DNA from: Spirochaetaceae bacterium
GTDB taxonomy: Bacteria > Spirochaetota > Spirochaetia > DSM-27196 > SLAA01
Reading direction: 5' to 3'
Assembly: GCA_007695055.1 (NCBI GenBank)
Contig: REEM01000114.1
Span: forward strand, 1 to 38,134
Length of the DNA: 38,134 nucleotides
Of this stretch, positions 1 to 6,249 are shown piece after piece. The position numbers and the translations under genes are program-made. The notes beneath the pieces are model-generated. The model was not told the DNA's origin, made no database searches, and saw only the letters and a list, made by a program, of their open reading frames with translations. Within the stretch, counting starts at the first letter, position 1. Every line of letters starts with the position of its first letter.

Positions 1-4
1 AAGA

Positions 5-35
5 CCGAGCACCTTGAAGGTACTCGGCCATTTTT
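5..35 (+). terminator. Probable rho-independent terminator of a gene left of the window
   Basis: An inverted repeat pairs 5-9 (ccgag) with 23-27 (ctcgg) and continues through acctt/aaggt, with one mismatch. Five T residues follow at 31-35. The orientation suits a plus-strand gene ending before the window starts. That gene is not visible, so this rests on the hairpin and T-run alone. Confidence 0.5.
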
Positions 36-36
36 G

Positions 37-172
37 ATGCGGCGAACTGGACTTGCCCTACGGTCGGCATCATCGTGATGCCTCCCTGCGGGCCGCCTCG
101 GATGCTAAACCAACATCGTGTTGGTTTGCGCTCGCCAGCTCGCGCCGCATCCTCGTTTCAAGTCCAGTTCGC
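37..172. repeat. Palindromic element with ends copied from the tRNA-Leu(GAG) 3' end
   Basis: Bases 37-55 are identical over 19 bp to 215-233, the 3' part of the adjacent tRNA-Leu gene. Bases 157-172 carry 16 bp of the same tRNA sequence in the opposite orientation, so 42-55 and 159-172 form a perfect 14-bp inverted repeat. Inside are two perfect hairpins, each with a TCG loop: 66-82 (7-bp stem) and 107-127 (9-bp stem). A third pairing is ggatgc (100-105) with gcatcc (147-152). No credible reading frame is present. It looks like a folded RNA or a small non-autonomous palindromic element that uses the tRNA end. The repeats are seen directly; mobility or function is inference. Confidence 0.6.
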
Positions 173-183
173 TGAGCGGACAC

Positions 184-207
184 AAAAAAGCTCCCCTTCC
201 GGGGAGC
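184..207 (-). terminator. Rho-independent terminator of tRNA-Leu(GAG)
   Basis: A perfect 7-bp stem (190-196 with 201-207) has a 4-base loop. On the minus strand it is followed by six T residues (184-189 read in reverse). It lies 8 bases past the tRNA 3' end, so it is the natural end of that transcript. Confidence 0.85.
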
Positions 208-215
208 CTTCAAAA

Positions 216-300
216 TGCGGCGAACTGGACTTGAACCAGCACGAGCTTAACGCCCACTAGGCCCTCAACCTAGCGTGTCTACCAATTTCACCACCGCCGC
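216..300 (-). tRNA. tRNA-Leu (anticodon GAG)
   Basis: On the minus strand the sequence folds as a class II tRNA. The acceptor pairs GCGGCGG with TCGCCGC, ending in a G-T pair, with discriminator A. The D-loop contains AATTGGTAGACAC, the anticodon loop is TTGAGGG between CTAGG and CCTAG, a long variable arm follows, and the T-loop is TTCAAGT. The terminal CCA is not encoded. It has its own promoter upstream and terminator downstream. Confidence 0.95.
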
Positions 301-311
301 ATGTGTGCCGC

Positions 312-341
312 ATCTTAGCCAAAAACTGCGCTGTGTGTCAA
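312..341 (-). promoter_or_regulatory. Sigma-70-type promoter of tRNA-Leu(GAG)
   Basis: On the minus strand a perfect -35 TTGACA (341-336) is separated by 18 bp from TAAGAT (317-312). This puts the transcription start a few bases before the tRNA 5' end at 300. Box quality and placement make this one of the clearest promoters in the window. Confidence 0.7.
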
Positions 342-394
342 CTACGGTACGAGAATTCCGGCGCCAAAGCGGTTTTGATCCATGCTCAGACTCG

Positions 395-430
395 CGTTAG
401 ATAATACAACAAAACTAGTAATATCTAACG
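395..430. repeat. 9-bp perfect inverted repeat in the tRNA-Leu/mgsA intergenic region
   Basis: cgttagata (395-403) is the exact reverse complement of tatctaacg (422-430), with 18 bp of AT-rich DNA between. The stretch 301-652 has no convincing gene. It holds the tRNA promoter, this inverted repeat, two tandem repeats and the mgsA start region. The repeat could be a regulator binding site; no T-run follows, so it is not an obvious terminator. Confidence 0.5.
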
Positions 431-473
431 TGACCCTGATAGTACCGCGTAAAAAGAACCAGCAGTGTGCGCC

Positions 474-521
474 AGGTTGTGGAACAGGTTGTGGAACAGG
501 TTGTGCGCCAAGTTGTGGAAC
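474..521. repeat. 12-bp tandem repeat, four copies
   Basis: The unit aggttgtggaac occurs exactly at 474-485 and 486-497. Degenerate copies follow at 498-509 (ends gcgcc) and 510-521 (begins aag). A partial related unit precedes the array. It is non-coding repeat DNA upstream of mgsA. The unit length is a multiple of three, but no supported reading frame crosses it. Confidence 0.8.
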
Positions 522-552
522 AGGCGCACGCGCCGGGCCCGTTCACCAGCCT

Positions 553-580
553 GAAGCAGGGGCCGTGAAGCAGGGGCCGT
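553..580. repeat. 14-bp perfect tandem duplication
   Basis: gaagcaggggccgt occurs at 553-566 and again immediately at 567-580. It lies between the 12-bp array and the mgsA promoter region, and looks like a recent slippage duplication. Confidence 0.75.
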
Positions 581-626
581 GTGGAATTAAGTTGCTGTGC
601 TTCTGTTCGCACGGCTTTATTCGCGT

Positions 627-647
627 TACAATTGGCTGGATAGGAGG
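627..647 (+). promoter_or_regulatory. Candidate mgsA -10 box and Shine-Dalgarno
   Basis: TACAAT at 627-632 matches five of six -10 positions, but no good -35 sits 16-18 bp upstream. AGGAGG at 642-647 is a perfect Shine-Dalgarno, five bases before the CTG codon at 653. An in-frame TAG at 641 closes the frame just upstream. The ribosome site therefore fixes the mgsA start to the interval after 644. Confidence 0.45.
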
Positions 648-652
648 AACAT

Positions 653-1297
653 CTGAGCAAGCTAGCAAAAGAACGTATTTCTGACGGCAAGGCCGGGAGC
701 GGCTTTCCAATAAAGACCATTGGGCTTGTGGCCCACGATAACAGAAAACAGGACATGGCAGAGTGGGTTGAGTGGAACTATGAGTCCTTGCGGCCGCACA
801 AGCTGGTTGGCACCGGGACAACCGGTAAGTTGGTCATGGAGGCACTCAAACGACAGAGCGCTATTCGTGGTGTCGTGCCAGCGCCCAAGGTCAAACGGCT
901 TAAGAGCGGCCCGTTAGGGGGTGATCAGCAGCTGGGAGCCATGATCGCTGATGGAAAAATCGATATGCTCATCTTCTTGTGGGATCCCATGCAGCCGCAG
1001 CCTCACGATGTCGATGTGAAGGCATTGTTGCGCATAGCGGTACTCTACAACGTGCCCATAGCTAACAACAGGGCTACCGCAGATTTCCTGGTCTCAAGCA
1101 CGCTCTTTAACAGTGAGTATCAGCCGGTTGCAAAGGATTACAGTGGCTATACCAGGCGAGCGTTGCCCGGTGTAAAAGAGCCGGATCCCGCTCAAACTCC
1201 GGTGCCGGGCTCAAAGACTGTGGCCCAGGGCGGTGCTAAGTCTGCGAGTCGTGCGGGCACTACAGATGAAGGGTCGGGGCGACGTCGGAAAGCATGA
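653..1297 (+). CDS. mgsA: Methylglyoxal synthase, apparent CTG start
   Basis: Converts dihydroxyacetone phosphate to methylglyoxal and phosphate in the cytoplasm, a bypass that relieves phosphate limitation in glycolysis. Family motifs are intact. VAHD supplies the N-terminal histidine (H28, Escherichia coli His19). GGDQQ carries D91 (Asp71), and PHDVDVK carries H118 and D121 (His98, Asp101). A GTG start at 728 would delete the first beta strand, which is conserved and encoded in frame upstream. The only start well placed behind the AGGAGG at 642-647 is CTG at 653, giving 214 residues against about 150 in E. coli. Part of the excess is a Pro/Ser/Ala/Gly-rich basic tail of about 40 residues after the catalytic domain. 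The stop overlaps the next gene in ATGA. Confidence 0.93.
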   Translation: MSKLAKERISDGKAGSGFPIKTIGLVAHDNRKQDMAEWVEWNYESLRPHKLVGTGTTGKLVMEALKRQSAIRGVVPAPKVKRLKSGPLGGDQQLGAMIADGKIDMLIFLWDPMQPQPHDVDVKALLRIAVLYNVPIANNRATADFLVSSTLFNSEYQPVAKDYSGYTRRALPGVKEPDPAQTPVPGSKTVAQGGAKSASRAGTTDEGSGRRRKA

Positions 1298-2466
1298 ATA
1301 ATTTAGGACTTCGGAATCTAAACAAAATGCTTGGTCTTCTTTATATCATGGGACTCCTTGTTTTTGTGGCGGTCGATGTAGCGGCGGGCGACAGCACCCG
1401 CAAGGCAGCGGGCCACTCGGGCATTGAGGAGCTGGTAGCTCTCTTTGATCTGGTTGCGGCTGGGAGGCGAACCGAGGCAAGCAATTCGCTCGGCGGGTTG
1501 TTCTCGGCTGGGTTCTTGCGCGATGTAGGCTCCCAAAGCATTCTTGGAACCGTGCAACGTATTGCTGAAGAACACGGCTCGGTACAGGCCGTTTCTGCCA
1601 CGCCGGAACCGAACGAATATGAACTGCTCTTTGCCGACGACATGGTACTCGCTGTGGGCCTGCATGTGGAGGTTGACGCGGAGGAGGAAGGACGCATTGG
1701 CGGCATCCAACTAGGGCGACCCCGAACGCTTGAGCGTCTGCTACAGGATAGAGTTCAGCGATTCGCTTCGGTGCATTGGGACACAAGGGTGTTCGTGGCG
1801 CCGTTTGGCGACGACACCCTTATTGAGTTTGACGGCCGCGTGGATTCAGGTGGCCCCGCGGATAACGAGCTATCTAGTGGTGATCTGCGGCAAGACCGAG
1901 ACCGGCGCCGCGCCGAGCAGTCGGTGGTCATGTATCCAGGACAAGAACTCGAACACCTTCGGCTTGTCCTGCGAGTGGTGCGTGCAGTTGTTGACGGTAA
2001 CATGGAACTCTCCAACGTTGTGCGGCTCAATGCTTCGTACATTGCAGAGGAGGGATTGCTCAGCGAGAAGGCGCCGGGGACACCGTACACGCTCTATAGC
2101 CTGAGCGAGTATCTTCTGTTTGAAAAGGATGAGACCGCTCAACGCCACCTTGAAGCGGCGCTGCGTGCCCAGCGTGGAGCGGCGCGTACTGAAATAGACT
2201 GGAGTTACCGGTCCTTGTACGAGTTACTTGAGCGCTCTACGGTACTCGGTGGCCGGGGCTACTCGCCCATAGACCACCTGCTCCATTCTTTCTTCTTTGT
2301 GGAGGCCGCTGGTGCAGATGCTGCGGCGGTCATGCTTGTTCCCGGACGCAACGGCACCACTCACTACGTAGCGGTGTCACAACATGACCCAGACCAAGAG
2401 CCAACGCCGGAGTCATTACGCCGCGACCTTGAGTTGCTTGCGGTGCCGCTCCGGCTTTTGCCCTAA
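1294..2466 (+). CDS. Exported NTF2-like / degenerate beta-lactamase-fold protein
   Basis: A 390-residue protein starting in the ATGA overlap with mgsA, so probably translationally coupled. Residues about 13-32 form a hydrophobic signal or anchor. Residues about 42-145 resemble the NTF2-like domain that precedes class A beta-lactamase-like domains in LpqF-type proteins (FSAGFLRD, then a strand ending GRIGGIQLGRP). The rest follows the serine hydrolase layout: a helix after YPGQELEH, then PGTPYTL, then a C-terminal strand pair. The catalytic Ser and Lys of SxxK appear replaced by Glu and His, and the SDN position reads KDE. I infer a pseudoenzyme in the periplasm, perhaps binding rather than hydrolysing. 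No substrate can be named. The fold is assigned by eye from the order of motifs. Confidence 0.6.
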   Translation: MNNLGLRNLNKMLGLLYIMGLLVFVAVDVAAGDSTRKAAGHSGIEELVALFDLVAAGRRTEASNSLGGLFSAGFLRDVGSQSILGTVQRIAEEHGSVQAVSATPEPNEYELLFADDMVLAVGLHVEVDAEEEGRIGGIQLGRPRTLERLLQDRVQRFASVHWDTRVFVAPFGDDTLIEFDGRVDSGGPADNELSSGDLRQDRDRRRAEQSVVMYPGQELEHLRLVLRVVRAVVDGNMELSNVVRLNASYIAEEGLLSEKAPGTPYTLYSLSEYLLFEKDETAQRHLEAALRAQRGAARTEIDWSYRSLYELLERSTVLGGRGYSPIDHLLHSFFFVEAAGADAAAVMLVPGRNGTTHYVAVSQHDPDQEPTPESLRRDLELLAVPLRLLP

Positions 2467-2470
2467 GCGC

Positions 2471-2540
2471 GCTCGCGGCAGCACTGTCGCCGCGAGCCCG
2501 GGCAGGGAGCCCGGCCCACGCGAGCCCCGCCCATGGGCGG
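2471..2540. terminator. Stem-loop cluster between convergent genes
   Basis: Three GC-rich hairpins lie in the 75-bp gap between convergent genes: 2471-2497 (9-bp stem), 2498-2514 (6-bp stem, 5-base loop) and 2527-2540 (6-bp palindrome). None has a clear T-run, so this may terminate transcription from both sides weakly or protect mRNA 3' ends. Confidence 0.4.
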
Positions 2541-2541
2541 C

Positions 2542-4344
2542 TTACTGCAATCCGCTTTCCAGCTCCCCAACCAGGCCCGCAAAGAGATTCAAGGCCTCTC
2601 GCACCGGTTCGGGCTTGGTCATGTCGACGCCAGCAACACGCAGTGAGTCTATAGGGTAGCGAGATCCGCCCGAGCGTAGGAAGGCTTGGTAGGCTTCCAA
2701 TGCGCCGGGTTCTCCCCGCAGCACGCGTCCCGAGAGCGCAATGGCCGCCGATATTCCGGTTGCGTATTTATACACATAAAAGGCCCGGTAGAAGTGGGGT
2801 ACCCGCAGTCCTTCCAGGTCGTCGTTTGGCAGCAGTTCCACCTCTGGTCCAAAGTACTTCTCCAACAGCTTGCGGTACTCGGCTCGAAACACATCCAAGG
2901 TCACTGCGCCGCCGTTCTCCACAATCTCGTGGGTGCGTTTCTCAAACTCGGCAAACATGGTCTGGCGGATGAGGGTACCCAGGATATCGTCAATCTGCTT
3001 GTTTACGAGGTACAGTCGCAGCTTTTCGTCCTTGGCTTCACGGCGCATTTTGTCGAAGAGAAGCTGCTCGTTAAATGTCGATGCGACCTCGGCCTCAAAG
3101 ATTGTGTAGTCGTAGTGCTGGAACGGGTTGGCACGAACCGAGAAGTAGCTGTGCATGGAGTGTCCGGCTTCGTGTGCCAATGTGAAGACATCGCCCAGAA
3201 CGTCCTCTTTGTAGTTCATGAGAATGTAGGGATATCCGTCGTAGGAACCGGCCGAGAATGCCCCAGAGCGTTTGCCCTTGTTCTCATAGCGGTCTACCCA
3301 GGCTCCAAGTAGGCCCTCACGCAGGGGGTCTACGTACTCGGCCCCGAGTGGATCAACGGCTCCCACCACCTGCGCTACGGCCTGCTCATAGCTATGGCGC
3401 ACGGTTAGCTCAGAAACCAGTGGCACCTTGGTGTCGTACAGATGCAGTTTGTCCAAACCAAGAACACGACGGCGGAGTGCATAATAGCGGTGTAGATGCG
3501 GTAAGGCTTCGTTCACTGCATCTATGAGTGAGTCATAGACTGCTACCGGCACGTCATCTACGAACAGCGCCGCCTCACGTGCGGAAGGGTAGTTGCGAAC
3601 CTTGGCCTTGTAGATATCAAGCTGAATGCTGCCTGCGTAGAGGCCAGCGAGTGCGTTCTTGTGATCTTCAAACTCGCTGTAGAACTTGGTATGGGCTTCT
3701 TTTCGCACATCACGCTGGGGGTGCAGCATGAGTGAGCCATAGGCCGACTGAGAAAGATCCCGTTCACCCTCGGGGGTGTGTACCGTACCAAACTTCATGT
3801 CTACGTCGGTGAGTGCACCGAAAACCTTGCTTGAAGTTTGGTTGGCTTCTTGCTGCATGGCCAGTAGACGCTCCTCGGCCGCAGAGAGAACATGCGGCTT
3901 GAGGCGCAGAAGTTTCCGAAGCGCTATCTCATAGGGCGCGACCCGCTCATGGCGCAGATACTCCTCCATGCGCTCATCCGCAATGGCCTGTATCTCGGGC
4001 GCCTGAAACCCCGCGGCGGCCTCGGCCTTAGTCGCAGCCTGCATAAACCGCGCAAAGCGGTCTTGCGCTGCAGAAGCGCCCAGATCCTCGCTCATTCGCA
4101 GGTGAGCGTAGTATCCAAGCCGTTCGGCCTTGCGTTCGAGCTCGGTGCTGAACTCCAGCCAGGCGGCCAGGTTTTCGGCCGAGTTACCCAGGGTGCCCTC
4201 AAACTCACTAATGCGTGGCAGGGATTCTTGATACTCCCGAAGGGCCTGCTCCCAGTCCTCCTCGCGGGCAAATAGGCTGCTGAGATCCCATTGATCCCCG
4301 GCAGGAACATCTTGTCGTTGTGGTATGGTGCTTGTTGTGCTCAT
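2542..4344 (-). CDS. pepF: Oligoendopeptidase F, M3 family zinc metallopeptidase
   Basis: A cytoplasmic metallopeptidase that degrades short peptides. The 600-residue length is typical of the PepF/M3B group. The zinc motif HEAGH is at residues 391-395, and the third ligand region FEAEVAS follows about 25 residues later. The N-terminal half has the alpha-helical layout expected of the family, and the C-terminal region carries the usual Tyr/His-rich stretch (VPHFYRAFYVYKYATG). The ATG start has only a weak Shine-Dalgarno, but no better start is seen. It lies downstream of rdgB on the same strand, separated by 124 bp containing a 10-bp tandem repeat. It may be the last gene of that transcription unit. 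Confidence 0.95.
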   Translation of the reverse strand: MSTTSTIPQRQDVPAGDQWDLSSLFAREEDWEQALREYQESLPRISEFEGTLGNSAENLAAWLEFSTELERKAERLGYYAHLRMSEDLGASAAQDRFARFMQAATKAEAAAGFQAPEIQAIADERMEEYLRHERVAPYEIALRKLLRLKPHVLSAAEERLLAMQQEANQTSSKVFGALTDVDMKFGTVHTPEGERDLSQSAYGSLMLHPQRDVRKEAHTKFYSEFEDHKNALAGLYAGSIQLDIYKAKVRNYPSAREAALFVDDVPVAVYDSLIDAVNEALPHLHRYYALRRRVLGLDKLHLYDTKVPLVSELTVRHSYEQAVAQVVGAVDPLGAEYVDPLREGLLGAWVDRYENKGKRSGAFSAGSYDGYPYILMNYKEDVLGDVFTLAHEAGHSMHSYFSVRANPFQHYDYTIFEAEVASTFNEQLLFDKMRREAKDEKLRLYLVNKQIDDILGTLIRQTMFAEFEKRTHEIVENGGAVTLDVFRAEYRKLLEKYFGPEVELLPNDDLEGLRVPHFYRAFYVYKYATGISAAIALSGRVLRGEPGALEAYQAFLRSGGSRYPIDSLRVAGVDMTKPEPVREALNLFAGLVGELESGLQ

Positions 4345-4393
4345 TCAGTGAAGCTACTCGCCGGTGCGCCTATCGTCAAGTGCGGCTCCGCTT

Positions 4394-4443
4394 CCAGCAC
4401 CGCCCAGCACCGCCCAGCACCGCCCAGCACCGCCCAGCACCGC
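4394..4443. repeat. 10-bp perfect tandem repeat, five copies
   Basis: Five exact copies of ccagcaccgc run from 4394 to 4443 in the gap between rdgB and pepF. No gene uses them. Perfect identity suggests recent expansion and likely copy-number variation between strains. Confidence 0.95.
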
Positions 4444-4468
4444 GCTCGTGCCAAGCCACCCGCATTGG

Positions 4469-5095
4469 CTACAGCTCTAGCATGGGCGCAATGCGGGCAG
4501 CAGCCTTGCCGCGGTGGGACAGCTTGTTTTTCTGTTCGGCCGAGAGCTCGGATACCGTGAGACCCTCATCCGGCAGGAAAAAGACTGGGTCGTAACCAAA
4601 GCCGCCGCTTCCCGTAGAGGGGGCAACGCTGATCTGACCTTCCCAGGTCTCCTGGCATAGAGAAAAACGCTCGGGACTCCAGAGCAGCACAATAGCACAT
4701 ACATAGTGGGCAGAGCGCGCGCCGGGATCAGTGACAGAGGCCAAATCCCGCAGCAGCAGCGCCGTACGTTCGGCGTCGTTCCGTGGCGCCTGCTCACGCT
4801 CAGCACCGTAACGTGCAGAAAGAATTCCGGGGCCGCCGCCCAAGGCGTCAACACATATTCCGGAGTCATCTGCAAGAATGGGAGGAACGGCGGTGCCCGT
4901 CCCTTGCAGCTGCAGTACCGCTGCATGCAGGGCACGGGCCTTGATAAGTGCATTTCCGTGAAAGTCCGGTGCATCCTCAATTGGTGAAAAACCCAGTACG
5001 CCAAAGTCCGGGGGTGTAAGGAGGCGGTGCCTGGGAAAGAGGGCAGACATTTCGCTCAATTTGTGTGCATTGCCTGAGGCAAGTAGAATATCCAT
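4469..5095 (-). CDS. rdgB: dITP/XTP pyrophosphatase (Ham1/RdgB family)
   Basis: Hydrolyses non-canonical purine triphosphates (dITP, ITP, XTP) to monophosphates, keeping damaged bases out of DNA and RNA. Family motifs are present in order: SGNAHK (residues 7-12) for triphosphate binding, GNALIKA (47-53), ADDSG (75-79) with the catalytic aspartate, then SGGFGYDPVF and SHRGKA near the C-terminus. The 208-residue length is normal. It starts 6 bases after the stop of the sigma-like gene and almost certainly shares its transcript. The Shine-Dalgarno inside the upstream gene end is weak, which suggests translational coupling. Confidence 0.95.
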   Translation of the reverse strand: MDILLASGNAHKLSEMSALFPRHRLLTPPDFGVLGFSPIEDAPDFHGNALIKARALHAAVLQLQGTGTAVPPILADDSGICVDALGGGPGILSARYGAEREQAPRNDAERTALLLRDLASVTDPGARSAHYVCAIVLLWSPERFSLCQETWEGQISVAPSTGSGGFGYDPVFFLPDEGLTVSELSAEQKNKLSHRGKAAARIAPMLEL

Positions 5096-5101
5096 GGTCG
5101 C

Positions 5102-6025
5102 TCATTCTACGTAGGGAGCAGCCTTTTGTGAAGTCTCAATCTCACAGAGAGCACCGCGCAGTGCATAGAGCCCGCTGTCAATTGACCCTTTCGGAATACC
5201 AAGAACAGCCGACAGATCTCTATTGGTGGGTGTACGCGGGACCCGTTCTATGAGGGCGACAACTGCTCGCAACCGCTCACGTTGTAACTGAGTCTGTCTA
5301 ACGTATCGTTGGCGAGTCTTCTCGTCGTTACTTGCGGACATCTGTATTTCCAGACATCGAAGCTGCAGATAGGCCCTGTTTCGTCTGTGCTGCAGAAGCG
5401 CCAGCCGACGTCTACGGCAAAAGGTGCGTTCACGGAGCTCGGTCCAGCATTGAAAGAGGTATTCATAACGATACCCGGTCAGGATTGCTAGCTTCTCTAA
5501 GTGATGCGGCTCCAGATAGTCGGCAGCCTTCATTCCTAACAACAAGAGGCGCCGGGAGTGCGGGTCGTTCACACGATCCTCGGTTTCGGCTGGGCGGTGC
5601 ATTCCAAACACCCGCCTTGATCTCTGCTCGGCGGCCCGAGCGTCAAAATCCGGCCGTTGTTCAGCGTACTGAGGCGTGGCTTCGTTGAGGAGGAGTTCGG
5701 GCCCAACTCCCTCCCAGATTAAGTCCAGGTTGCCAGCATAGTGCCGCAACTTGGCGCGTTGCTTGCGTTGCACATAACTGTGAAGCTGGTACCGAAGATT
5801 GGTACCAAGGTAAGCCTCAAAGCGGTTGCCCTGATCATGAAACCGTCGAATGATTCGATCAATTCGTGGTTGGAAGTACAGCAGAAAATCTCCTGCATCG
5901 TCTTCTTCAAAAAACCGACGACCCTGAGGGTAGTTGTAAACAATAAGCGCTATTCTTTCCCTAAGTTCATGGCGCTTCCTTCCTGTACGCTGGTACTCCG
6001 TTACCAGTTCCGATAGCTGGGACAT
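5102..6025 (-). CDS. Sigma-factor-like protein, apparently spirochaetal
   Basis: A 307-residue cytoplasmic protein, very rich in Arg. Residues about 10-85 resemble sigma-70 region 2: a helix, then EEDDAGDFLLYFQPRIDR, then FEAYLGTNLRYQLHSY and a basic segment. Near the C-terminus, TNRDLSAVLGIPKGSIDSGL reads as a helix-turn-helix like region 4. A divergent sigma factor or related DNA-binding regulator is likely, but I cannot name a target. An upstream TTG at 6064 also opens the frame. ATG at 6025 is preferred because AAGGAGGAGC lies 8 bases before it. The gene is tightly followed by rdgB and preceded by an unusual set of short repeats at 6121-6200. Confidence 0.6.
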   Translation of the reverse strand: MSQLSELVTEYQRTGRKRHELRERIALIVYNYPQGRRFFEEDDAGDFLLYFQPRIDRIIRRFHDQGNRFEAYLGTNLRYQLHSYVQRKQRAKLRHYAGNLDLIWEGVGPELLLNEATPQYAEQRPDFDARAAEQRSRRVFGMHRPAETEDRVNDPHSRRLLLLGMKAADYLEPHHLEKLAILTGYRYEYLFQCWTELRERTFCRRRRLALLQHRRNRAYLQLRCLEIQMSASNDEKTRQRYVRQTQLQRERLRAVVALIERVPRTPTNRDLSAVLGIPKGSIDSGLYALRGALCEIETSQKAAPYVE

Positions 6026-6120
6026 GTACTGCTCCTCCTTATAGTGAGGAACACTACTTAGCAAAAGCCATGCCAGTGTGAGGCAGAATTACGGCGTTCC
6101 TGCTCGCTTTGCGAGGGAAG

Positions 6121-6200
6121 AATTTACCTTCATTTACAAATGCTCGTTCTATGTCCATTTCTGCTGAGATAGAGGTGTTCTATGTAAACTAAGGTAAATG
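6121..6200. promoter_or_regulatory. Repeat-rich control region upstream of the sigma-like gene
   Basis: Two arms face each other: 6121-6137 and 6184-6200, 14 of 17 bases complementary. Each arm holds two GTAAAY hexamers with starts 10 bp apart, one helical turn. Between and overlapping them, gttctatgt occurs directly at 6146-6154 and 6177-6185, spaced 31 bp (about three turns). This phased arrangement looks like a multi-site operator on the path to the sigma-like gene, whose start is about 100 bp away. The bound protein is unknown. Confidence 0.45.
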
Positions 6201-6241
6201 AAAAGCCGGAACTCAGCCCGGTAGTTGCTCGGCCAAGTTCC
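6201..6241 (-). terminator. Possible terminator of the DHH phosphoesterase gene
   Basis: On the minus strand ggaact/agttcc (6241-6236 with 6213-6208) encloses further GC pairing and is followed by a T-rich stretch (GGCTTTTC). The loop is long, so this is only a candidate end for the gene stopping at 6250. Confidence 0.35.
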
Positions 6242-6249
6242 AAAGAGAT

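Noticed and set aside
37-233. tRNA-associated att sites of a prophage or genomic island
   Set aside because: The direct copies are only 178 bp apart, with no integrase or cargo between; the inverted copy also does not fit simple att duplication.
474-521. DnaA-box-like sequences (reverse complement tgttccaca) suggesting an origin
   Set aside because: They match only about 7 of 9 bases of the consensus, there is no dnaA, dnaN or AT-rich unwinding element nearby, and they are explained by the 12-bp tandem repeat.
382-756. Open frames across the tRNA-Leu/mgsA gap on both strands
   Set aside because: Their composition is set by the tandem repeats (Cys/Thr/Gly-rich), there is no Shine-Dalgarno, and they overlap each other and the mgsA start.
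2686-3312. 208-residue open frame opposite pepF
   Set aside because: It is fully antisense to a clear M3 peptidase, has no ribosome site, and its composition mirrors the opposite strand.
4394-4443. CRISPR-like repeat array
   Set aside because: The units are only 10 bp, directly adjacent without spacers, and no cas genes are present.
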